Source of the DNA: Cerrena zonata
Taxonomy: Eukaryota > Basidiomycota > Agaricomycetes > Polyporales > Cerrenaceae
Length of the DNA: 64,000 nucleotides
Assembly: GCA_038087015.1 (NCBI GenBank)
Contig: JASBNA010000072.1
Location: 62,001 to 126,000, forward strand
Reading direction: 5' to 3'
Positions 41,696 to 51,729 of the stretch are shown one piece after another (within the stretch, counting starts at the first letter, position 1; the number at the start of each line of letters is the position of its first letter). The notes below the pieces were generated by a model. The model was not told where the DNA came from, searched no databases, and saw nothing but the letters and a program-made list of their open reading frames with translations. A program made the position numbers and the translations under genes.

Positions 41696-42773
41696 AATAA
41701 TGCTTTTGGAATATAATCTTCTTTAACTCGAAGTTTGGTTAGACAGATATATCTATCGAAATCTTATGATTCATTCTTCGGTAAAGTCGTGCAAAAAATT
41801 GAAAGTATTTGTGGTGTACAGGTTTTGAAATTTTGCAATCATTTTGTATTTGATTATTCTTTTGTTTTGTTTTTTTAGAATTATCATGTTAATTTCGTCA
41901 AAAGAGGTCTGATTCAGGGAGAGCCGACCTGTTTGAAACTGTGGAAATGGGGTAAGTGATGTCCATTTGACATTGATCAGTAATGAAAATCAAGATGATT
42001 GTGTAGGTACATTCTACATATTGAAAGGGGGGTTGAAGATGGTCGTCAGTTCAAAATAGTAAGATCTTGACAATGATGTTTTGAATCAGGCTGAAAAAAA
42101 TTGAAAGGCGTGAAAATTATAAGCATGGCTGGATCTTCAGTTCCCGGGACTCAACCGTTGTCATGTATAAGGTTGCCTTCTGTTGGGTTAAGATGAATCA
42201 TCAATTTGAAGCGAGATACTAAAAGGCAAAAATAGCTTCATTACTTTGTATTGTTGACACAACAACTAATCTAAATCAAGGATAGACGCAGAGGAACTAC
42301 AGGGATACACTCTATTCATTGAGTGATTTTCATATGGTGGAAATGTATTATATTCTTAAATCTATTAATAATGACAAAGAATCCCTGAATGTCTTAGGCT
42401 GGCTAATCGAACGATTTCCTTTGCGTTGAATTGAGCACCTTTACAAATTCACCAATCGCTTTGCTTCGTACGTTGACTGTGCGCTAGGTTTTAGTCGCTG
42501 CTCTCCAATGTATCATAAACACTAATTCCTCAATGGGAATTGGTTTAGTGATATCGAAATCACAAAATGGTTACGCGTGCAACATACTCCTTGTTGATTA
42601 TGTCAAATGACATTCCCAAATCTGTGCTTGTCTTCCAGCAGAAATATCATATTTTTGAGAAGATTTAGTACAAGGGAAGAAATGATTCAAATACAACGAA
42701 TATCCAATGTCAAAATGCTGGTCTTATTGGGGACCGAATCAAACAAGAAAAAAAAAACAGTCTACTAATAAAT
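41696..42773. other. 1.1-kb divergent intergenic region, PKP2 / tandem paralogue A
   Basis: I see no coding sequence, RNA gene or repeat array. The composition is more balanced than in the other gaps. It is presumably promoter sequence for both divergent genes. Confidence 0.35.
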
Positions 42774-45425
42774 ATGTTTTCGTATTATCATTCACCTTCA
42801 GACTCTGACAAGGTATTTTCATCCGGACTGGCGTCTCGAAAAAGCTATGCTGAAACTTCCATAACGAGCCTGTCTGAACCCACTCCTACGAAAACGTTAT
42901 ACCCTGCTTCTTATAATAGGATTATTTCTGATAAAGAGAACTATGATCTTTCCGGACATGATTATCATGATCTCTTGGAATATCCTGAGGATTTAGCTCA
43001 GGAACTAACCCCAAAGCAATTGCAAAATATTTTAAAGAAGCAAATCGAACCGGAGGTTTACATTCCTCCTGAGACAAGCTATCCAGTAGAAGCAATCCCT
43101 CATAATGAATCACCGTCCCGGATTTTGAATCAATTGAATGATGAAAATAACAATGTGCCGGAGCTTTTACCAGGATCTGAATCACCACCATCACCGGAAC
43201 CGTGCAAATCACCAAGGGCCCCAACTCCATCATCTAAGCCTAAGGCTGTGGAACATTTAACTCCAAGAAAGCCATACCTCGTAGTATCTCCAGCTTCGGC
43301 TCAAGATGACAATGAATCAATCTTGACCAGACAGACCACAACTTCAGATTATTTTACATATTATTATGATTATTGGCATAGAAAGTCCCGTTCTAAACCA
43401 CCTCAATTAATTCAGCAAAGCCAATTCCCAACCCTCAAAGAACCTCAAAGTGACACCAAAAACCGTGATCCAATAAAGGTTGCCCTTGATACTTCTCAAA
43501 TTGACAATAAAATCTTATCAGAAGAAGGATGGTCTAACGAAAAGAATAGTCCAACTAGATATAGAATACCCGAGTCTATCCAGGATTCACCAACACCTAT
43601 TAACGATTACGATGATGAACTAGTTATGTACTTACGAAAGGCAATTGATAAAATTAAACAAAAAGAGGATTTGAAGAGAAATATTACTCCTTCTGACTGT
43701 GATATTTTAGCTTATCTACTTGAAGTATTAGCAAAAGAATTGAAAAAGAAGAAGTCTCATGGGTCATTATCACAAGGAATAGATAACCAGTCTGTAAAGT
43801 CGACTCCGCAAAGAGACCGAGAGTTGAAAAAGATCAAAAATATTTTACTGAATCTTGAACGCCAACAGGAGTCTCTAAAAGCCACTCTTGATGAAGTTGA
43901 GCGAGTCAAAAATTTAGAAAAACAGAAAAATGAAAATAAAGAGCTTGAGCTTCAAAAAGAAAAGGATATCAAAGATGCTGAGACAAAAGGGTCAATTAAA
44001 ATTGAACGAGAAAAACAGATAGATACTGAATCTGCTGCTTTTACAATTGATAACAAAGGGAAAAGCACAGAAGAAGCAAAAATTAAAGCATTGGAAGCAC
44101 ACAATGAAATTGATGCCGAAGAACATAGACAGTATTTACTTCAACTAGAAGCAGAGGAAGAAAAGATGAATCAAATAGAACTGGATATCGAGGAAGCAGA
44201 AAGGCAAAGAGAACTTCAAGCGGCCAAAAAGCTTTCAGTTGAACGATCCGAGTCCAAGCTATCTATCGAGTTGCGAAGCCCTCATATTGTTGGTAATTCT
44301 AATGATGTTCAAAAAGCAATTAATGACGTTGAAAGAGAAGAAGTTTCACGAAACTTACAAGAGGAAAATGCTGCTAAAGAACAACAGGCCAGAGAGTTGG
44401 AGATTGAAGAAAGATTGAGATGTGCAAACGAAGACAATTTTAGTTGGGATGATAACGGTGAAAGAGTTTTTCAAAAGTCATATAACTCTAAGGATATCGA
44501 AAGGGAGTCCAGAGAACAAGCCAAAATTCGAAGATCAAAATCTCGTATTGCAAAATCAAAAAGAGACAGAGAGCTTCGAAAAACAAAACAAGCAATCTAT
44601 GAGTCAAAGTTGGCTGATAGAAAAGCTAACCTTAAAATGAAAGCCGAATTGAAGGCAATAAAACGTGAAGCAAGAGCCAAAGAGAAATTGGAAAAGAGAA
44701 AAGCAAAGGAACAGGCAAGAGCTAAAAGAAATTCTTTAAACGTTCCATCTGTAAATTCAAATATATTTGCTTCAGCTGCCAGTGAAAATTCTGATAACGA
44801 GATTTTATTTAACCAAGAACCAGATAATGATGGGAACCAAATGAAAAGAAATAAAAGCTTTAAGAAATCTTTCAAAAGCAAGGTTCAAAATATGAAGAAG
44901 GAGCTAGGGCAGGATTATGTTAGGCATTATAGAACAAGCTTGGGGAAAAGGCTAACCACTAACGGTGTTCAAAATTCAAATATGATTCAAAAGGAGTATC
45001 TCCCAGAAACACCTAAGAAAGCAGAACCAAAAACTCCAAATCAGAAGAATTCAAATTCTGGTCAAAAAGCAGAACAGCATAAGCCAGAAAATAAAGTGAA
45101 AACAGTCGAACCACCAAAGCCTGCGCCAAAATTGAGTGATCCAGCCCCAACAACCGCCACTACGTTGCTTCAGCCTCTATACAGATATATAAAGTCATAC
45201 GCTGCTCCCAAACCTGCCCCGAAACCAGTAGAAGATGATGACGATTACTACACAAGTGATTATAGCGACGTTGATGACAACTTATTTGCTAGACCAAAAG
45301 CTGCTCCTCCGTCAGCTCCTGCGCCTGTCATCCCACCAGCAACAGAAACTTCGGCCCAGCTTAAACCTCAAACGAAGGGCAAGCTTAGAATGAAAATGCC
45401 TGGTTTGACAAGAAGAAAGAAGTAA
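42774..45425 (+). CDS. Tandem paralogue A: long charged coiled-coil protein, no membrane tail
   Basis: 883 residues of a family I do not recognise. The N terminus is Ser/Pro-rich and contains PEDLAQELTPKQLQNIL. The middle (~400-660) is a highly charged Glu/Lys/Arg coiled coil. The C-terminal third carries NSDNEILF, then SKVQNMKKELGQDYVRHY, then DDDDYYTSDYSDVDDNLF, then a Pro/Ala stretch ending LTRRKK. All of these landmarks recur in the same order in the next gene downstream, so the two are tandem duplicates. Unlike that gene, this one stops without any hydrophobic segment. Its overall disorder and charge suggest a scaffold; I assign no function. Confidence 0.85.
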   Translation: MFSYYHSPSDSDKVFSSGLASRKSYAETSITSLSEPTPTKTLYPASYNRIISDKENYDLSGHDYHDLLEYPEDLAQELTPKQLQNILKKQIEPEVYIPPETSYPVEAIPHNESPSRILNQLNDENNNVPELLPGSESPPSPEPCKSPRAPTPSSKPKAVEHLTPRKPYLVVSPASAQDDNESILTRQTTTSDYFTYYYDYWHRKSRSKPPQLIQQSQFPTLKEPQSDTKNRDPIKVALDTSQIDNKILSEEGWSNEKNSPTRYRIPESIQDSPTPINDYDDELVMYLRKAIDKIKQKEDLKRNITPSDCDILAYLLEVLAKELKKKKSHGSLSQGIDNQSVKSTPQRDRELKKIKNILLNLERQQESLKATLDEVERVKNLEKQKNENKELELQKEKDIKDAETKGSIKIEREKQIDTESAAFTIDNKGKSTEEAKIKALEAHNEIDAEEHRQYLLQLEAEEEKMNQIELDIEEAERQRELQAAKKLSVERSESKLSIELRSPHIVGNSNDVQKAINDVEREEVSRNLQEENAAKEQQARELEIEERLRCANEDNFSWDDNGERVFQKSYNSKDIERESREQAKIRRSKSRIAKSKRDRELRKTKQAIYESKLADRKANLKMKAELKAIKREARAKEKLEKRKAKEQARAKRNSLNVPSVNSNIFASAASENSDNEILFNQEPDNDGNQMKRNKSFKKSFKSKVQNMKKELGQDYVRHYRTSLGKRLTTNGVQNSNMIQKEYLPETPKKAEPKTPNQKNSNSGQKAEQHKPENKVKTVEPPKPAPKLSDPAPTTATTLLQPLYRYIKSYAAPKPAPKPVEDDDDYYTSDYSDVDDNLFARPKAAPPSAPAPVIPPATETSAQLKPQTKGKLRMKMPGLTRRKK

Positions 45426-45665
45426 TCTTTCAGCTATTTTTGCTGCAAAAAAAAGCGTTGGTGTACGGATCTTTTGTCCTGCATCACTGGAACAAAGAAC
45501 CTCAAAGCCAGCCACTTATTATGGTGGAAGATCTCCTCCGTTTCTGATCACCAACTTTGTATAGAATTGATGATTTCAAGGCATCATTAAATTGTAGCTA
45601 CTCTCTTATCATATTCTATTTAATCTTCAACCTTAAGCAACACACCCTTGAATGGTCTGGCCACA

Positions 45666-48316
45666 ATGAACGTTACCAGTCGCGGGTATTATACTACACA
45701 GTACTTAGATCAGTACCGAATCAAACCTAAACCTTCGCAAATTGGTTACGATAACAACACAATTCCTCGTCAACAATCAAACTCTTCTCTTAATAAAAAT
45801 GAGAAAAATCACAATATCAAAGCCCAGGATGCTGGAAAACCACCATCTACTCCCAAAGTCAACCATACTCATACCAGCGATAAGAAAGAGCATTTAATGA
45901 TCCCACAAACATCAAATTCACATCAAAAGAGCACTCCTAATTCACCTGCTGTGAAGTCAACTTCCCAAATGAACACTCCTAGATCAGGAATTGTCTATAG
46001 TTCCGAGTCAGCTGATCATTTAGTTCCACCGTCAAAAGCGTCTCATCGAAGCCGGCCTGGTACTCCTGCGCCGAAGTCACAATTGAGTACTGCTATCCCA
46101 TCAGCAAAATCATCGGTGCAGTCGACGCCTAAGTCAAAGCCTAAATCAAGCTTTAACCTTTCACCAATATCGAGAATCACAAACTCAAAAAGAGATGCAA
46201 TTGATGATGATTATTCAGATACTTTGAGTAAGCCCGATGATTTACAACAAGAGATTACACCTGCTCAACTAAATATAATTCAAAATCGACATAGGGATGC
46301 AGAAATACAAAAGCAATTAGAACGTCGTAAAAGACGCTTTGAAAGACAAAAAAGGAAACAGCCGGATATTATACATGGGAAATCAGCTAGGGAACAATAT
46401 AACGAAGATGCCTTTATAAATGACTATTCCTCTGATGAGACTGAAGGGGATGATTATTCTTCATTTTATTACGATTATGGTGATGATAAACATAGTGATA
46501 AAAATCTTAAAAATTTGAATTCTGGGAAAAAATATGATTACAGTGACTATTATGTTTTAGAGAAGAAAAAGTATGAAGAATCACCTTTCAAACCAAAAAT
46601 GTATACACATAAGACTTTTAAAGAGGTATTTCAAGATAAGAATGAAAACGTCGATCGATTTAATCCTATGGACTTGGTCTTTCAACAACCAGAAGAAGAT
46701 GTTAAAGAACAGAAGTTTAAATCTGCTTTCAAAAGCTTTCAATCTAAATTAAAACAAAATAGTTATAATGATTATGACTATTACGCTGAAAAGGAAAAAC
46801 AACGGGAAGCGAGAGCAAAGAAAAGAGAACAAGAAGATAAAGCTAAAAAGTCGAAGGAAGAAAAAACTCGAGCCGAAGCTACTGATGTTTTCGCTGATGG
46901 TTCAAGTGATGACTCTGATAATGAAGCACTTTTTGCCTATTTACCTGATGAAACTAAACAAGATATGAAAAAAAATAATAATTTCAAAAAATTATGGAGG
47001 AAGAAAATAAAAACTATGAAAAAGGAGTTAGGTCAAGATTATATTAATAATTATCACAAGAATAAAAATTTAAATCGTCCCAGAAACTCTCAAGATGACT
47101 CTGAAGAAGTTGCTGAACATTCATCTGAAGCTCCAGGTTCCCCTAAAAGATCTCCTCAACAATCTAAGAAACTTAATAAACTTGATGCCATCGATGATGG
47201 TGATGATAATACTTCAGATGATGAAATATTTTCGTCTGATGATGAAGAAAAACCTAAGGAGAAACCGAAGTCTGGTCTAGGTCCCGATCCTGCTTTCAAC
47301 CCTCTTTGGAATTATGTTTTATCTTGGCTTGTTTATGAAAAAGAAACACCGAAAGTGAAAGAGGATGACGAAGACTATTTTACTAGTGATTATAGTGATA
47401 TTGAGGAAGACGCTTTTAAACCAAAAGCGAAAGAATAGTGATTCTCAGCCCCAGGTTGCACAAACTCCTAAGGAAGCTGCTAAAGCTGCTTCAATCAAAG
47501 ATAAAAAAAAGAATAAAAACAAGAAGAAAAATGCTTCAAAATTGAACTTAACTGGACTTAAGAAGAATTATAAAGCTGTTGTATCTAATTGGAATCAGCC
47601 TGCTTCTGCCTTATTTACTGGTGACTTATCTCAATTAGAGTATGAGAAAAGACGTGAGGCGGATGCATTACTTGCGAATGCTGCTGCTGAAGCTGCTGCG
47701 AACGATGAATTAGGAGGCTCTAAGAAGTCATCGCATAATTCCTTCTATGGACAAGACTTTAATATAGACTCCATGCTGGAGATTGAAGTTGAGGTAAGTG
47801 ACGACGATGATGCCTCTGCTTTATACTATAATCCTGTAACAGCATCTTTCGATCGCTCGCCACCTACGTCCAGTAACTCGATGGAGATTGACTCGAGAAG
47901 TATATCGTCTAAATCCCTCAAATCACCATCAGGTAAAGTCTTTGAAATCCATGAAGTCCCTGAGATCCCTGAAGTCCCTGAGATCCTTAGGATCCAAGAC
48001 TCGAATGAAGACAGAATCATCAGCTGCATCAAAAGCTAAAAATCTTATCAATTCGACTGGCTCCCCAAAAGAAATGATTTCAAATATTAACTCGATGATC
48101 AAAAGCATTCCGTACATGAAAATTGTATTTGCACCTATAGATGTCATAGGTGAAAATTTCCCGCATTTGCAAACGTTTATCCTTATTGTTGAATTAGTGG
48201 TTTTCATTTGGATGTTTTATGAAATTACAAAATTGATTAATGCTTTGTGCTTGACGGTGCAAGCTATTTGTGCTCCAATGATCGCTGTTGGAAGACTAAT
48301 GAACCGTATAATGTAA
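45666..48316 (+). CDS. Tandem paralogue B: charged scaffold-like protein with C-terminal membrane segment, two apparent frame breaks
   Basis: About 880 residues once frames are joined. It shares with paralogue A the blocks PDDLQQEITPAQLNII, DSDNEALF, KTMKKELGQDYINNY and DDEDYFTSDYSDIEEDAF. Beyond them it continues through a Lys-rich patch, LEYEKRREADALLANAAAEAA and Ser-rich repeats to a hydrophobic C terminus (LQTFILIVELVVFIWMFYEI, then CLTVQAICAPMIAVGRLMNRIM). That end could form one or two membrane helices. The frame changes near 47432-47437 and again near 47900-47990; each looks like one extra base. I chose ATG 45666, because the frame upstream only has TTG. The family is unrecognised; membrane-associated scaffolding is an inference. 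Confidence 0.75.
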
Positions 48317-48437
48317 TTGTATAGACTTTAATTTAATATTATATTCGTATATACTTGATTTATGCTTTTCTCCGATATAGAAAACCTTATGAAGCATTCG
48401 AGGGACTCAAATGATACTGATAACAAAAAAAAGTTGC

Positions 48438-48443
48438 AAAAAA
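48438..48443 (-). terminator. RNA polymerase III terminator of tRNA-Lys
   Basis: A run of six T on the coding strand starts four bases after the mature tRNA 3' end, as expected for Pol III termination. Confidence 0.9.
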
Positions 48444-48447
48444 GAAA

Positions 48448-48519
48448 GCCCGATGCGGGGGTCGAACCCGCAACCTTGTGATTAAAAGTCACACGCTCTA
48501 GCCATTGAGCTAACCAGGC
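48448..48519 (-). tRNA. tRNA-Lys(UUU)
   Basis: The 72-base minus-strand gene folds as a cloverleaf. The acceptor stem is GCCTGGT with ATCGGGC (G-U pairs allowed). The D arm is GCTC...GAGC, the anticodon stem TGTGA/TCACA with loop CTTTTAA (anticodon TTT), and the T arm GCGGG-TTCGAAC-CCCGC. There is no intron. Internal A and B boxes are present. Confidence 0.97.
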
Positions 48520-49451
48520 TTTTTATATCGAAAATTACATGGTGGTTAACTATCCATTTGTGTTTTTCATAAAGCATTTTTTAACGTAAATTTAAAAAAA
48601 TTCAGAAAACTTCTTAATTTTTATACTTTTATTTTTTTTAGTAGTATATTAGAGGGCATTAATGTGTACTTATAATTAAAACAGGTCCTGGCTGTTTGGA
48701 TGGCTCAGCTAACTGCTTCGAAAAAAAATGAAATTTTTGAACACTTGAGTAAACAAACACCAACCAGGCTATTTTGAAATATAGTAGAATGAATGGAATG
48801 TTTAAATTTTGGTGGCCAAATAAGGACTCTATTATAAGAGTCTGTGAAAAATGTATTTTTGTAAAAATTTACAAATAATTGAGGTTTTTCAAGAATATCT
48901 CTTAACTTTCCTTTACACTAAACTAAAAAACCGTAAGGCTCCATAAGCTAACAAACATTTACGCTAGAATTCAATATTATCATGAATGGTAACCACATAT
49001 ATACATTTCTTTCTATAATAAGGAACTCCTAGGTGTTTATAACTTCAATAAAATTCAACCATTTTATAAGACGACATGAAAGCTGTTCAAAGAGCAACAA
49101 GGCATAGAATGAATTAAAAGATCTTTAAGCTTTGGATGATCTTCGAATATCACTCGAGATTATGTACCTGTTTTACTCGCAAGTCTCTCCTTTGGCATCA
49201 ATTGCATTCTTTAGTAGCATTCACCCAAAATCATCAGCATAAATTTAAATGCAAAATCCATAAAAGAATACCCTCAGCTAGTTGCAAACTCAATTCAAAG
49301 TAAGTACTTGAATTGCAACTTGCTAATTTTGCATCAATTCTGTAGAAGTGCAGGACTTTCTTTCCTGAGAGTTGAAAAAAAAATCACAGAAAAAAGGAAA
49401 CGTTGAAAATCTCGAAGAGGAATCAACTAGCTGAAGGTAACCAAGGATAGT

Positions 49452-50336
49452 ATGTCGAGTATAATAACAAAAAGAATATTGGTCCATTCATTAAGACCCT
49501 CAAGAGCAGTGATACCGAATAGATCGAGGGTGTTAAGGTACTCCACTTCAAATTTTTCGAAACCCTCAACCTCTAACATAACTGATCAGAAAGCTGAAGA
49601 GAAGAACAAAAATGAAACATTAAAGAAGGATGATGGCCAACCCGAAGAAAAAGAATTAAGCGAGGAAGAAAAGAAAGCACAAGCTGCTCAATTAGCATTA
49701 CAATCCATTAAGGATATTGGTACTATGTTCTCGTCAGCACCCGATGAAGCAACACAACCAATCGATACTAAGCCAATCTTTGAAGATCCATCATTATTTG
49801 GTACATTAAGCTTATTGCATCAAGGTCAGGTGCTCAAGGAGTTACAAGAAAAGTTCGATAAGAAGTGGCACAAGCTTACTGCGCAAGATAAAAAGCTAGG
49901 TTACTATATTGCGTACGGGAATTGGGGAGTAAGAGAGGATTTTAAAAACTGGCAAACTAATGAACCACCTTATGATTTACCATTCCATTTACCACTGAAA
50001 ATCAAAACCAGCAATCCAAGCGCCAAAACAATCATAAAAAAACTTGAACCAGTGATATTGGCTGAGACTCCAGTAAGAGAAAAACAGTTTGATATGAAGA
50101 AAATGGATGGAATCACTAAATTTTTCATTTATTTGACGGTCTTCATTAGTATTCTTGCAATTGCTAGAGATAAAAACACTGGTGAATCTGGGAAACCAGT
50201 CGAGACTATTATTGAAGATCCTTATGAAAAGGAAAGACAATTAAGACAAGAAAGGGAAAAAGAAGCGGAAGAAGCATTAAAGAAAGAAGCTGAAGCCAAA
50301 CAAAAACGTAAATGGTATTATTTATGGTTAAAATAA
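49452..50336 (+). CDS. GEP7: GEP7-like mitochondrial protein
   Basis: 294 residues. The Arg/Ser-rich N terminus (SSIITKRILVHSLRPSRAV) is a mitochondrial presequence. An acidic/Lys linker follows, then the conserved core SLFGTLSLLHQGQVLKELQEKFDKKW and LGYYIAYGNWGVREDF. There is one membrane span (ITKFFIYLTVFISILAIA) and a charged coiled-coil tail. This matches S. cerevisiae Gep7 (YGL057C, genetic interactor of prohibitins), a mitochondrial membrane protein of unclear function. It converges with RAD6, its neighbour-but-one in S. cerevisiae as well. Confidence 0.85.
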   Translation: MSSIITKRILVHSLRPSRAVIPNRSRVLRYSTSNFSKPSTSNITDQKAEEKNKNETLKKDDGQPEEKELSEEEKKAQAAQLALQSIKDIGTMFSSAPDEATQPIDTKPIFEDPSLFGTLSLLHQGQVLKELQEKFDKKWHKLTAQDKKLGYYIAYGNWGVREDFKNWQTNEPPYDLPFHLPLKIKTSNPSAKTIIKKLEPVILAETPVREKQFDMKKMDGITKFFIYLTVFISILAIARDKNTGESGKPVETIIEDPYEKERQLRQEREKEAEEALKKEAEAKQKRKWYYLWLK

Positions 50337-50462
50337 TTCCAAAAACCTTGTATATAAAAAGACTACAGTGTACAGTTTATCTAGACTCAATATATAATAT
50401 ATATCCATATATATATGGTATTAAACTAATTGCAAAGATTCACGTACTCATATTCAATTTGT

Positions 50463-50954
50463 TTATTCATCGTCTTCATCGTCATCTTCTTCATCGTCAT
50501 CTTCGTTCCAACTAGTCTCCACTGTGTCTCTCACTCTTTTGATATATTGGGATCTATGGTCTTTGTACAAATTGGCTGCCTCCACATTAGCAGGAGAACT
50601 GATATTTGGATCATTAAGTAAAGATTGAATAGAAGTAAGAATACTCGAAACATCATATGTTGGAGACCATCTATTTTGTAAGATATCCAAACATAACTCA
50701 CCGCTTGCATAAACATTTGGATGAAACATCTTACTTATGAATTTCACTGTTGGTGGTTTATTAGGATATTGTTCATCAAATTGTAAAATTAATTTGAATG
50801 TACCATCTTCAAATGGAGTATCAGCCGGTCCTATGATAACAGCATTCCACGACATGACGTTATCCGGTAATGGTGATGCTGATACTCCACTAGGGGCATC
50901 TTGTTGCATACGCTTGAAATCACGCATAAGTCTTCTTTTAGCTGGTGTTGACAT
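50463..50954 (-). CDS. RAD6: RAD6 (UBC2), ubiquitin-conjugating enzyme
   Basis: 163 residues. This E2 enzyme works with Rad18 (PCNA ubiquitination in damage tolerance), Bre1 (histone H2B) and Ubr1 (N-degron pathway). The start [19 protein letters not shown], the [15 protein letters not shown] active site with catalytic C88, and the [16 protein letters not shown] helix ([17 protein letters not shown]) are intact. The ~12-residue Asp/Glu tail typical of yeast Rad6, absent from its metazoan homologues, is present. No frame problems. Confidence 0.98.
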   Translation of the reverse strand: MSTPAKRRLMRDFKRMQQDAPSGVSASPLPDNVMSWNAVIIGPADTPFEDGTFKLILQFDEQYPNKPPTVKFISKMFHPNVYASGELCLDILQNRWSPTYDVSSILTSIQSLLNDPNISSPANVEAANLYKDHRSQYIKRVRDTVETSWNEDDDEEDDDEDDE

Positions 50955-51729
50955 GATTATTAATGATTATGACTATATTATAGGGTTGGAATAAAAAGAC
51001 ACTGTTCTTGCAAACAAAATACAACTTCACTTAATTTTGGATACAACAATGCTATGATAGAAATGCAATATGGGGTAGTATGGTAGTTTCAATGGTGGAA
51101 ATATAATAATTCCAAGGATTCGGACTATAGATTCTCCTAAAGGTCTTTCAAGTTCGTTCGGCTTCGTTTGTTTTTTCCTTCGCTCGAACTTTGAAATCGG
51201 TTTTCTTTTTTTTGATAGGCTTTGACAATTACTGGGTTTTTAATGATTATATGAGAATATCACACGATTATAACTTTCTTTATCGGAGCAAAACAAGAAG
51301 GAATGTAATGAAGGTATTGAAATTTGAATACGAAGGGTTCAAATACTTTATAAATGTCTTAGTAAAGACCAAACTTTAGAATCGCCACTGTAAGTCACCG
51401 AGTTTCCTGTATACAAAACAGGTCAAGGTCACATTAGTATAGTAGTTATTTACACATTACGTTGAATAAAATGGATAATATGTATTCTAGTAGGCTTGTT
51501 TCAAACAAAGTCAAATCAAAGAGTATACTTAAAATTTATTTGAACTGTTTAGGAGAAACAATAGACAAAGAAACTAAAAAAGGTAAAAAAGAAAAACTGA
51601 TAAACCAAAGAAGGGGAACAAAATATCAAAAAGACAACTTGAAGTTATGATCAACTCAAGTAGTGGACTTCAGAAGTGATGTCAAGAACTGAAACAGGAT
51701 TGCATACTCTATCGTAAAAAATCATCAAC
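50955..51729. other. Intergenic region between RAD6 and PRB1-like gene
   Basis: About 775 bases contain the RAD6 upstream region and the 3' flank of the protease gene. Plus-strand ORFs of ~62 codons (51191-51379, 51462-51650) have no recognisable features and look like chance. Confidence 0.4.

Larger units (their letters stand above)
48317..49451. other. Region containing tRNA-Lys, otherwise empty
   Basis: Apart from the tRNA gene (48448-48519) there is no credible coding sequence. No LTR with clear TG...CA ends or target duplication was seen next to the tRNA. Several A/T runs are present. The right part is the GEP7 upstream region. Confidence 0.4.

Noticed and set aside
48520..48800. LTR retrotransposon remnant next to the tRNA-Lys gene
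   Set aside because: Only short similarities to the tRNA flank (aaccaggct) were seen. There are no terminal TG/CA inverted ends and no target-site duplication.
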